DNA of 40,973 bases, taken from NCBI GenBank assembly GCA_033721915.1, contig JAWWAC010000026.1, forward strand, positions 1 to 40,973, given 5' to 3'. The translations under genes were made by a program, and so were the position numbers. The stretch comes from REBR01 sp033721915 (GTDB taxonomy: Bacteria; Pseudomonadota; Gammaproteobacteria; Pseudomonadales; Oleiphilaceae). This document shows, in pieces, positions 1 to 7,130 of the stretch; within the stretch, counting starts at the first letter, position 1; each line of letters starts with the position of its first letter. A model generated the notes under the pieces. It worked only from the letters and a program-made list of their open reading frames with translations, did not search any database and was not told the origin of the DNA.

Positions 1-590
1 AGTCCTACCTGGAGTCCATTCGCCAGGTCATCAACACGGCGACGTTTTCAATGACCCGCCAGCGCGAAATGAAGGGCCTGGGTCACGCGATTCTCACTGG
101 CGAAGTGCTGGTCGGCCATGGCGATGCCTTCGGCGTGATTCTCTCCGACGACCTGTGCCTGAATAACGGCGGCGATGGCGTGATGGCACAGATGGTGAAA
201 CTCTACCGACAGTTCCGCTGCAGTATCGTGGCCATTGAAGAGGTGCCGGAAGACCAGGTGCACAAGTACGGCGTTATCGCCGGCGAGACCATGAAAGACG
301 GCCTTTACCGCATCACCGACATGGTGGAAAAGCCCGCCGTTGACAAGGCCCCCTCCAATCTCGCCATCATTGGCCGCTACATACTGACACCGGACATCTT
401 CGATATCCTGGAAAACACCGCCCCCGGCAAAGGGGGTGAGATCCAGATTACCGACGCCCTGCTGGAGCAGGCCCGGAAAGGCTGTGTACTGGCCTACCAG
501 TTCCGCGGCCGCCGCTTTGACTGCGGCAGCATCCATGGCTTTGTGGAAGCCACCAATCATGTCTACGAGCATGTGTATCAGAAAAAATGA
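1..590 (+). CDS. galU: UTP--glucose-1-phosphate uridylyltransferase, 3' part (partial at window edge)
   Basis: The open frame enters from the window edge (first whole codon at base 3), so the N-terminal part with the nucleotide-binding loop is missing. About 195 C-terminal residues remain. They contain the GalU signature stretch KGLGHAI, the VEKP motif followed by APSNLAIIGRY, and a C-terminal EIQITDAL plus FDCGSIHGFVEA block, all typical of bacterial GalU. The enzyme makes UDP-glucose from UTP and glucose-1-phosphate in the cytoplasm for envelope polysaccharide and glycolipid synthesis. The next gene starts 8 bp after the stop on the same strand, so the two are probably cotranscribed. The family assignment is secure; the full length cannot be judged. 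Confidence 0.93.
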   Translation, partial: SYLESIRQVINTATFSMTRQREMKGLGHAILTGEVLVGHGDAFGVILSDDLCLNNGGDGVMAQMVKLYRQFRCSIVAIEEVPEDQVHKYGVIAGETMKDGLYRITDMVEKPAVDKAPSNLAIIGRYILTPDIFDILENTAPGKGGEIQITDALLEQARKGCVLAYQFRGRRFDCGSIHGFVEATNHVYEHVYQKK

Positions 591-598
591 GCTGACCC

Positions 599-1612
599 AT
601 GAGCGACACCACCGACGCCGGCATCCGCAAGCCTTCGCTGATCCGACCCGAGGCCTTCTGGCCGGCCGACTTCCCGCTGTCACGGGAATCGGTGGAGTCC
701 GCCCGCCAGCACGGCGTGCTGAGCCTGCAACGCTTCATGGCCAACCAGCAACTGCCCGCCGCCTATGAACCGGTTTTCAGCGCACTGATCATTCCCATGG
801 CCGCCTGGCTGATACGCGCCAGAGGCTCACGGCAACAGCCACTGATGCTGGCCATGGGCGGCGCCCAGGGGACCGGCAAGACCACAATGGCCCGGGCACT
901 GGCACTGGTGCTGGAACGATGCTTCGCCACCAGCGCCTGCGTCCTGTCACTGGATGACTTCTACCGCTCCCGCCGAGAAAGGGCCGACCTGGGCCGTGGT
1001 CTCCACCCCCTGCTGGCCACCCGTGGCGTACCCGGCACCCACGATGTGGACCTGCTGGCACGGACACTGGAACGGCTGCGCACGGCGGACAGCCAGGACC
1101 GCATCCGGCTGCCCCGCTTCGACAAACACCGGGACGACCAGGCACCGCCACAGCAACAGCGCTCCATCTCCGGGCGCCCCGACATCGTGATTCTGGAAGG
1201 ATGGTGTCTCGGTGCCAGGCCCCAGACAACAGCGCAACTGGAGCGCCCCGTCAACGAACTGGAAGCCCTTGAAGATCCGGACGGGCGCTGGCGGCGTTAC
1301 GTCAACGACCAGCTGGCGGGGCCCTATCAGGACCTGCTCAATGCCATGGACTACCGCCTTCACCTGGCCGCCCCGGACTGGCAGGCCATCAGGCGCTGGC
1401 GCTGGCAGCAGGAAAAACAGCTCATGGGGCAGCAGAGAGAGCGTTACCAGGGTGGCCTGCAGACCCGGGACGCCTTTGACCGATTTATGGCACACTACCA
1501 GAGGCTCAGCCAGAGCCTGATGGACGACGGTGGCAATCACGCAGAGATGTGTCTGCAGCTGGATCAACAACAGCGCCTGTCCCGTCTGTTGCTCAACCTG
1601 GCTGACTTGTAA
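599..1612 (+). CDS. P-loop kinase, plant-type D-glycerate 3-kinase-like
   Basis: The 337-residue protein has a Walker A motif GAQGTGKT at about residues 88-95, a following SLDDFY motif, and the ILEGWCLG motif that in this family lies at the active site. These features match the phosphoribulokinase/uridine-kinase-like superfamily, specifically the group of plant-type glycerate 3-kinases and their uncharacterised bacterial relatives. The expected reaction is ATP-dependent phosphorylation of D-glycerate to 3-phosphoglycerate, but the true substrate is unproven. About 85 residues precede the P-loop, as in other members. It sits 8 bp after galU and 40 bp before an RND exporter gene; neither neighbour points to photorespiratory or glycerate metabolism, so the substrate could differ. 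Confidence 0.75.
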   Translation: MSDTTDAGIRKPSLIRPEAFWPADFPLSRESVESARQHGVLSLQRFMANQQLPAAYEPVFSALIIPMAAWLIRARGSRQQPLMLAMGGAQGTGKTTMARALALVLERCFATSACVLSLDDFYRSRRERADLGRGLHPLLATRGVPGTHDVDLLARTLERLRTADSQDRIRLPRFDKHRDDQAPPQQQRSISGRPDIVILEGWCLGARPQTTAQLERPVNELEALEDPDGRWRRYVNDQLAGPYQDLLNAMDYRLHLAAPDWQAIRRWRWQQEKQLMGQQRERYQGGLQTRDAFDRFMAHYQRLSQSLMDDGGNHAEMCLQLDQQQRLSRLLLNLADL

Positions 1613-1652
1613 TATCCCGAGAGACAACAACACCAACAAAGGCTGCTGAATC

Positions 1653-4178
1653 GTGAGTTCACCCCTGTTCCGTCTGTATCGCCGCACCGTTCTCACCTAC
1701 CCGCTGGTCACGCTGATCGGCGTATTGATCATCGCCGTTGTGGCCGGACTGCGCATCAGTGACTTCCGGCTGGATGCCTCCACCGACTCACTGGTGCTGG
1801 AGGGGGATGAGTCACTGGCCTTTTACCGGGAAATGAGCGAACGCTTCGAGTCCTCGGACGACTTCCTGGTGATCACCTACAATCCGTATGAGACGCTGTT
1901 CAGTGAGGACGCCATCAGGCACCTGCGATCACTGCGGGATGCCGTGGCCGGCGTGGAGGGGATTGCCGATACCACCAGCATGCTGGATGTGCCACTGCTG
2001 CACCATCCGGACATCTCACTGACCACCGTCAGCCGCTACATGATGACCCTGGATGAGGACGACGTGCCACTGGACGAGGCCCGGGAGGCACTGCTGAACA
2101 ACCCCATCTACCCCAAGATGCTGATCAGCGAGGACGGGGAAACCACCGCCATACAGGCCACCTTCCCGGCCACGGAGGAACTCAACGAAACCCGTGAGCG
2201 CCGCGATGCACTGCGGGAGCTGGACCGCCGCGAAGGCCTGGACAGCGAACAGCAACAGGAGCTGGAAGAGGTCTCGCAACGCTATATCCGTCTCTCGGAG
2301 GAGCTGGGTGCGGAACGGGACCGTGTGATTGCCGAGGTACGCGCCATCATGGACGCCCACAGCGACAAGGCCACCCTGTTCCTGGGCGGTGTGCCCATGA
2401 TCGTGGCGGACATGATCGCCTTTGTGGAAAGCGACCTGGTCACCTTCGGGCTGGGTGTGCTGGTGTTCATGCTGCTGACACTGATCCTGATCTTCCGCCA
2501 GCCCCGCTGGGTGATGCTGCCACTGGTCTGCTGCGCCCTGACGGTGTGGCTGATGCTGGGTTATCTGGGCTGGACCCAGTGGCCGGTCACGGTGATTTCC
2601 TCCAACTTCGTGTCACTGCTGCTGATCATCACCCTGTCGCTGACCATCCACCTGATTGTCCGTTACCGGGAGTTCCAGCAGGCCGATCCAGAGGCCAGCC
2701 GTCTGGACCTGATCAGCAATACCGTGGAGACCATGTCACGCCCCTGCTTCTACATGGCGCTGACCACCGTGGTGGCCTTCGGATCGCTGTTTTTCAGCGA
2801 CATCCGCCCGGTCATCGACTTCGGACTGATGATGACCATCGGCATCGCCATCGCCTTCTGCGTGGTCTTCCTGCTGCTGCCCGCCAGCCTGGTGCTGCTG
2901 CCCCCCGCCGCACTGCCCCCCTCGTCCAGGGAGCGGCCGCCACTGACGCGCCACTTTGCCGTGTTCACCGACCGCCACGGCAACAAGGTGCTGTCCGGCA
3001 GTGTCATTCTGGCGGTGCTCTGTATCGCCGGCATGGGCCAGCTGTCGGTGGAGAACCGCTTTATCGACTACTTCAAGTCCAGCACCGAGATCTACCAGGG
3101 CATGATGGTCATTGACGAGAAACTGGGCGGCACCATGCCCATGGACGTGATCGTCACCGCACCGGGTGCCCTGATGAAGCAGAAGAACCCGGACCAGGAC
3201 CCCTTCCTGGACGCGGCGGAGAACTGCATGGAAGAGGACCCCTTCCTGGAGGACGAGTGCCGCCAGGAGCAGCGGGAAAAAACCTTCACCAGCTGGTTCA
3301 GCGCCGGCCCCATGAGCCAGCTGGAATCCATACAGGACTACCTGGACGGACTGGACACCAGCGGCAAGGTGCTCTCACCGGTGCCCACGGTGCGCCTGGC
3401 GGAGCGGATCAATGGCGGCGCACTCAGCGCACTGCAGCTGGGCCTGCTGCCCAGGGCCATGCCACAGGACCTGCGTGAAATCCTGATACTGCCCTACTTC
3501 AGTAACGAGCACAGCCAGGTGCGGTTCAATGTGCGCCTGATCGAGTCCTCCCCGGACCTCAACCGGGACCGCCTGATGAGCAACATCCGCGACCACCTCA
3601 CCGGCGAGCTGGGCCTGATGGAAGAGCAGGTGGACATTACCGGCATGGTGGTGCTGTACAACAACATGCTGCAGAGCCTGTTCAGCTCCCAGATCAAGAC
3701 CATGGGGGTGGTCTTCCTGGCCATCATGGCCATGTTCCTGGTGCTGTTCCGCTCCGTCACCATGGCCCTGATTGCCATCTTCCCCAACATGCTGGCCGCC
3801 GGCACCGTGCTGGGCATGATGGGCTGGCTGAGCATCCCGCTGGACATGATGACCATCACCGTGGCCGCCATCTCCGTGGGTATCGCGGTGGACAACACCA
3901 TCCACTACGTGCACCGATTCCGCATGGAATTCCTGAAAGACGGCGACTACCAGGCCACCATGCACCGCTGCCACGGCACCATTGGCCGGGCCATGTTCTA
4001 CACCTCACTGACCATTATCGTGGGCTTCTCGATACTGAGCCTGTCGAACTTCATCCCCACCATCTACTTCGGCCTCTTCACGGGACTGGCCATGCTGATG
4101 GCCCTGCTCGGCGCACTGACACTGCTGCCCAAGCTGATCGTGGCCATCAAGCCACTGGGCAGGCCCGCACAGGGCTGA
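1653..4178 (+). CDS. RND/MMPL-family exporter (HAE3-like)
   Basis: The 841-residue protein starts at a GTG, with an AAAGG element about ten bases upstream. It has an N-terminal membrane segment (about residues 15-35), a large periplasmic loop, five clustered segments (about 265-420), a second large periplasmic loop (about 445-670) and a final set of five segments, the duplicated architecture of RND/MMPL transporters. The second half carries the motif VGIAVDNTIHY with the proton-relay-type aspartate near residue 747; the equivalent place in the first half (SLTIHLIVRY) has no acidic residue. The second loop has an acidic insertion with two cysteines, which could form a disulfide. Relatives include hopanoid, lipid or hydrophobic-compound exporters. 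The substrate is unknown. Confidence 0.88.
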   Translation: MSSPLFRLYRRTVLTYPLVTLIGVLIIAVVAGLRISDFRLDASTDSLVLEGDESLAFYREMSERFESSDDFLVITYNPYETLFSEDAIRHLRSLRDAVAGVEGIADTTSMLDVPLLHHPDISLTTVSRYMMTLDEDDVPLDEAREALLNNPIYPKMLISEDGETTAIQATFPATEELNETRERRDALRELDRREGLDSEQQQELEEVSQRYIRLSEELGAERDRVIAEVRAIMDAHSDKATLFLGGVPMIVADMIAFVESDLVTFGLGVLVFMLLTLILIFRQPRWVMLPLVCCALTVWLMLGYLGWTQWPVTVISSNFVSLLLIITLSLTIHLIVRYREFQQADPEASRLDLISNTVETMSRPCFYMALTTVVAFGSLFFSDIRPVIDFGLMMTIGIAIAFCVVFLLLPASLVLLPPAALPPSSRERPPLTRHFAVFTDRHGNKVLSGSVILAVLCIAGMGQLSVENRFIDYFKSSTEIYQGMMVIDEKLGGTMPMDVIVTAPGALMKQKNPDQDPFLDAAENCMEEDPFLEDECRQEQREKTFTSWFSAGPMSQLESIQDYLDGLDTSGKVLSPVPTVRLAERINGGALSALQLGLLPRAMPQDLREILILPYFSNEHSQVRFNVRLIESSPDLNRDRLMSNIRDHLTGELGLMEEQVDITGMVVLYNNMLQSLFSSQIKTMGVVFLAIMAMFLVLFRSVTMALIAIFPNMLAAGTVLGMMGWLSIPLDMMTITVAAISVGIAVDNTIHYVHRFRMEFLKDGDYQATMHRCHGTIGRAMFYTSLTIIVGFSILSLSNFIPTIYFGLFTGLAMLMALLGALTLLPKLIVAIKPLGRPAQG

Positions 4179-4198
4179 GCCCCACCCAGGGCATGGCC

Positions 4199-4342
4199 TT
4201 ACAGCCCGCGAAAGGCCATGCCCAGCACCACCAGGGCCACTATGCCCAGCAACAGCCAGGGGAAACCGCCACCACGGCGGCTTTCCCGGTTTTTGCCCAT
4301 GCCCTGACGAATTTTTTCCATGACACTTTTCTCATCCGTCAT
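4199..4342 (-). CDS. Small single-pass membrane protein, 47 aa (unannotated small gene)
   Basis: A short minus-strand gene encodes a 47-residue protein: a charged N-terminus with a basic, glycine-rich patch (RESRRGGG) and then one hydrophobic segment (WLLLGIVALVVLGMAF) ending almost at the C-terminus. A strong ribosome binding site (GGGGGAG) lies nine bases before the ATG, which supports translation. It converges on the exporter gene, whose stop is 20 bp away. The layout suggests an inner-membrane protein with the N-terminus in the cytoplasm. I recognise no family; small proteins of this shape are common and mostly uncharacterised. Confidence 0.6.
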   Translation of the reverse strand: MTDEKSVMEKIRQGMGKNRESRRGGGFPWLLLGIVALVVLGMAFRGL

Positions 4343-4446
4343 GGTCGTTTCTCCCCCGCAAGTGGTGATTTCAGGCCAATGACCCTGGCACCATGGTACG
4401 CCAGACTGGCCCCATGGATGATAACTGCACTAAGGTACTCTGTCTG

Positions 4447-4461
4447 TTCGCCTACGGCGAA
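4447..4461. repeat. Short perfect hairpin upstream of a small membrane-protein gene
   Basis: TTCGCC-TAC-GGCGAA is a perfect 6-bp stem with a 3-base loop, 38 bp before the GTG at 4500, within the divergent region between two small membrane-protein genes. It could be part of a 5' leader or an operator. No function can be assigned. Confidence 0.3.
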
Positions 4462-4499
4462 AACACAAACCGCATAATAACCCTGGCGAGGTAATAGAG

Positions 4500-4844
4500 G
4501 TGCTGATCATACTGGCCCTGCTACTGATTTTACTGGCCGCTGTGCTGTTGCTGTTGCTGCGTTATGCCATTCAGCAGAAACAGGCGCTGCAGGCCGCCCT
4601 CAGCGAGATGAAGCAGCTGAGCGAGGATTCCGGCGGCCTCAGGACAGAACCGGAAATGGTGCTGACCATCCGTGTCCTGAACCCCATTGAAGTGGCCAAG
4701 CGGGAATCCCGCTCGGCGCGGATTGTCGCACCTCATATGCCGGTGACCGTGCGCAAGATGGTCTACAAACAGGTGATGCGCGAGTTGAAGATGGAACTCA
4801 GGGAACGCGGTATTGAGTCGGACATCAATGTGGAATTTCGCTAA
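4500..4844 (+). CDS. Conserved membrane-anchored hypothetical protein
   Basis: The 114-residue protein begins with a GTG start. It opens with a very hydrophobic leucine-rich segment (about residues 2-21), followed by a helical, probably coiled-coil stretch to about residue 45. A soluble domain follows with LTIRVLNPIEVAKRES and a charged helix VYKQVMRELKMELRERGI. The likely topology is a single N-terminal anchor with a cytoplasmic domain. I do not recognise a named family. The next gene, 62 bp downstream, has the same design (N-terminal anchor then coiled coil), so the two may act together. Confidence 0.7.
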   Translation: MLIILALLLILLAAVLLLLLRYAIQQKQALQAALSEMKQLSEDSGGLRTEPEMVLTIRVLNPIEVAKRESRSARIVAPHMPVTVRKMVYKQVMRELKMELRERGIESDINVEFR

Positions 4845-4906
4845 ATGCGCCTTAACACAAGCTCCCGTCCGGGACACCGGTACAGAGGCAAACGCCCGGA
4901 GGCGTT

Positions 4907-5356
4907 ATGACATTACCATGGATTCTGCTGTCGATACTGAGCCTGGGCAATGCCACCCTGCTGGCTTTTCTGTGGTGGCAGCTGCAACACAACCAGGGCG
5001 CCATCCACCAGCTGAACGCCAGCCTGGCCGCATTGCGCAGCCGGATCAGTGAGCATCAGCTGGATATGGAAGAACTCAGGGAGCGCAAGCGGGTCATGGA
5101 ACAGCTGGTGGACAACAGCACCAGCTCCGTGGAAACCGTGCACCGCAGCATCGCCGACACCACCTTCGGCGTACTGGGCCGGCTCTCGGAAAACAGCCTC
5201 TACAAAGCCGGCACCGACCAGTTGCGCCAGATCCACGACGGCACCAGCAAGGGGGTCTACGGCACCATCCGCATCGCCAACCGGGAACTGCATTCACTGG
5301 CCGATATCCTGATCAAACAGCAGCAGCGCAAAGACGACGAGGACAACTCCTCCTGA
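4907..5356 (+). CDS. Membrane-anchored coiled-coil hypothetical protein
   Basis: The 149-residue protein has a GGAGG ribosome binding site just before its ATG. It has one N-terminal transmembrane segment (about residues 4-24) and a long heptad-like helix (about 28-80, for example LRSRISEHQLDMEELRERKRVMEQL). A conserved-looking C-terminal part (VHRSIADTTFGVLGRL to RIANRELHSLADIL) ends in a charged tail. No catalytic motif is visible. It follows the gene at 4500 on the same strand and shares its layout. A scaffold or envelope role is conceivable but not shown. Confidence 0.7.
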   Translation: MTLPWILLSILSLGNATLLAFLWWQLQHNQGAIHQLNASLAALRSRISEHQLDMEELRERKRVMEQLVDNSTSSVETVHRSIADTTFGVLGRLSENSLYKAGTDQLRQIHDGTSKGVYGTIRIANRELHSLADILIKQQQRKDDEDNSS

Positions 5357-5466
5357 CCCACCACGGGCCCGGTCACGACCTCCACCGGAACGGCCCACTC
5401 AGGGCACCGTAGCCGTGATGCTCTCTGTCCCAGAGGATTGCTCCGCCCGTTCACGGACGCAGCCCG

Positions 5467-5679
5467 TCACACCGGGTAAAACCGGGGTCCTTCATAGCCA
5501 TCCCGCCGGACGGTTTCCGTGAACATGGCCAGTGGACGGGCGAACAGCAGGTGGGGCTCCGACAGGGGGTAATAGAACACCAGTGACTCGCCGGTTTCCG
5601 TGTGCTTTCCCGTGCCGATCACCTGATAGTGGGGCCCCTTGAAGTGGGCATAGAGCCCGGGTGCTACCGATTCCATCAT
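5467..5679 (-). CDS. DUF1653 family small protein
   Basis: The 70-residue protein matches the DUF1653 pattern: GLYAHFKGPHYQVIGTGKHTETGE, then VFYYPL, then RPLAMFTETV. The family is small, cytoplasmic, widespread and of unknown function. Two consecutive ATGs are possible starts; a GGGAG element lies three bases before the first and six before the second (5676), so the second may be the real one. It lies 59 bp downstream of msrA on the same strand and is probably cotranscribed with it. Confidence 0.85.
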   Translation of the reverse strand: MMESVAPGLYAHFKGPHYQVIGTGKHTETGESLVFYYPLSEPHLLFARPLAMFTETVRRDGYEGPRFYPV

Positions 5680-5738
5680 TCACTCCCGGGGCCCAGGACC
5701 AGGGACCCCCGTGTTATCCGCTCATAATACGGGCCCGC

Positions 5739-6395
5739 TCAGGGAGCGGGACAGGTGACACCGGTGCCGGCCAGGCCGCAGTAGCCGTTGGGGTTCCTGT
5801 CCAGGTACTGCTGGTGGTAGGGCTCGGCGTAGTAAAAGGGCACATCCTGACGGATTTCCGTGGTGATCTCCCCCTTGCCGGCCTCATCCAGTGCCTTCTG
5901 GAAGCGGGCGGCGGAGTCCCGGGCCGTTGCCTGTGACCGGGCGTCCGGCAGGTACAGGGCCGAGCGGTACTGGGTACCCCGGTCATTGCCCTGCCTCATG
6001 CCCTGTGTCGGATCATGGGACTCCCAGAAGCGCTGCAGCAGCCGCTCCAGAGGCAGCTCCGCCGGATCGTACACCACCAGCACCACCTCCGTGTGGCCGG
6101 TCTGGCCGCTGCAGACCTCCTCGTACAGGGGGTTGGGGGTAAAGCCACCGGCATAACCCACGGCCGTGGTCCAGACACCGGGCAGTGTCCAGAAGCACTG
6201 CTCCGCCCCCCAGAAACACCCCATGCCCAGTACCAGTGTGCGGCAGTGATCCGGGAACGGCGGTGTCATGGGGCGGCCCAGCACCCGGTGACGCTCACCG
6301 GGGTCCAGTGGTGTGTCCCGCCCGGGAAGGGCCTCATTTTCATCCACCATGCGTGATTTGCTGCCTGACAATAAGTCTTGCCATTCCTGCCACAT
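5739..6395 (-). CDS. msrA: Peptide-methionine (S)-S-oxide reductase MsrA
   Basis: The 218-residue protein contains the active-site motif GCFWG with the catalytic cysteine at residue 60. It also has the family blocks GVWTTAVGYAGG, NPLYEEVCSGQTGHTEVV, DPTQGMRQGNDRGTQYRS and a C-terminal GYCGLAGTGVTCP that supplies resolving cysteines. It reduces methionine-S-sulfoxide in proteins, using thioredoxin, and repairs oxidative damage. The roughly 55-residue N-terminal extension before the catalytic core is normal for proteobacterial MsrA. GGGAGAG eight bases before the ATG supports the chosen start. No msrB is present in the window. Confidence 0.96.
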   Translation of the reverse strand: MWQEWQDLLSGSKSRMVDENEALPGRDTPLDPGERHRVLGRPMTPPFPDHCRTLVLGMGCFWGAEQCFWTLPGVWTTAVGYAGGFTPNPLYEEVCSGQTGHTEVVLVVYDPAELPLERLLQRFWESHDPTQGMRQGNDRGTQYRSALYLPDARSQATARDSAARFQKALDEAGKGEITTEIRQDVPFYYAEPYHQQYLDRNPNGYCGLAGTGVTCPAP

Positions 6396-6461
6396 GGAGT
6401 GCTCTCCCGTTGCTGTCTGTGATCCCCCTATGGTAACGGGCCGCAGCGCCCTTCACCATCC

Positions 6462-6490
6462 TGATTGCCGGTCACCCTCTTGATTGCCGG
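6462..6490. repeat. 10-bp direct repeat in the divergent msrA promoter region
   Basis: TGATTGCCGG occurs twice, 19 bp apart start to start, in the 136-bp divergent region between msrA (-) and the secreted-protein gene at 6532 (+). The spacing is close to two helical turns, as expected for a regulator binding twice on one DNA face. No known operator is recognised. Confidence 0.3.
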
Positions 6491-6531
6491 CCCAGTGAGC
6501 GCCAGACTCAGAAAAAGCCTGGAGACGGACC

Positions 6532-7041
6532 ATGAAAGCCAGCGTCACTCTTGCCCGGGTCATTGGCCCCCCTGTTATCGCCCTCAGCCTGCTGTCAACG
6601 GCCATGGCCGAGCCCTCGGTCTATCGCTGCGAGGGTGAACACGGCCCGGTCTTCATCACTATCCCTTGTGGCGACGACAGCCAGCCACTGGACCTGAGCA
6701 ACCCACCACCGGGAGGCCGCATCGCACGACCACCGGAGCCCACGGCGGTCCCCTCCGACGAAGACAATCAGCCGGACAACGCGCCCGAAGAAGCAGCGTC
6801 CTCCCCCTGTAAAGACTTCACTTCCACCGAGCTGCGCACACTGCGCATCGGTGAGCGCATCGAGCGGGGCATGAGCCGCGAGCAGGTGGAAGCCTCATGG
6901 GGATCGCCGGTAGACCGGGTACCGGGCCCCCCGGAAGTCTGGACCTACGACAACCGCTACTACGGTCGCGTGGTGTCACTGCGCAAGGTGTATTTCCGGG
7001 ATGGCTGCGTCGAGGGAATCCGCACCGGAGTCGACCCCTGA
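6532..7041 (+). CDS. Periplasmic protein with DUF4124-like and SmpA/BamE-like parts
   Basis: The 169-residue protein has a Sec signal peptide ending in AMA at about residue 26. A cysteine-containing segment follows (VYRCEGEHGPVFITIPCG) that resembles the DUF4124 fold of secreted proteins. After a proline- and acid-rich linker (about 55-95), the C-terminal part has IERGMSREQVEASWGSP and then WTYDNRYYG, the pattern of the SmpA/OmlA/BamE fold. GGAG precedes the ATG. No lipobox is visible, so it is probably a soluble periplasmic protein. The function is unknown. Confidence 0.72.
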   Translation: MKASVTLARVIGPPVIALSLLSTAMAEPSVYRCEGEHGPVFITIPCGDDSQPLDLSNPPPGGRIARPPEPTAVPSDEDNQPDNAPEEAASSPCKDFTSTELRTLRIGERIERGMSREQVEASWGSPVDRVPGPPEVWTYDNRYYGRVVSLRKVYFRDGCVEGIRTGVDP

Positions 7042-7077
7042 ATCTGTGTTAACGGCTTTCTTATGACCCCCAACCGC

Positions 7078-7103
7078 AAAAAACCCCGCCGGAGCGGGGT
7101 TTT
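7078..7103. terminator. Bidirectional intrinsic terminator
   Basis: CCCCGC-CGGA-GCGGGG forms a perfect GC-rich stem, flanked by six A on the left and four T on the right, so it works on either strand. It sits between the convergent genes at 6532 (+) and aceA (-). The minus-strand U-tract is the longer, so it should terminate aceA most efficiently. Confidence 0.88.
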
Positions 7104-7130
7104 CAGGGTTTTGACAACCGGAACCGGTCT

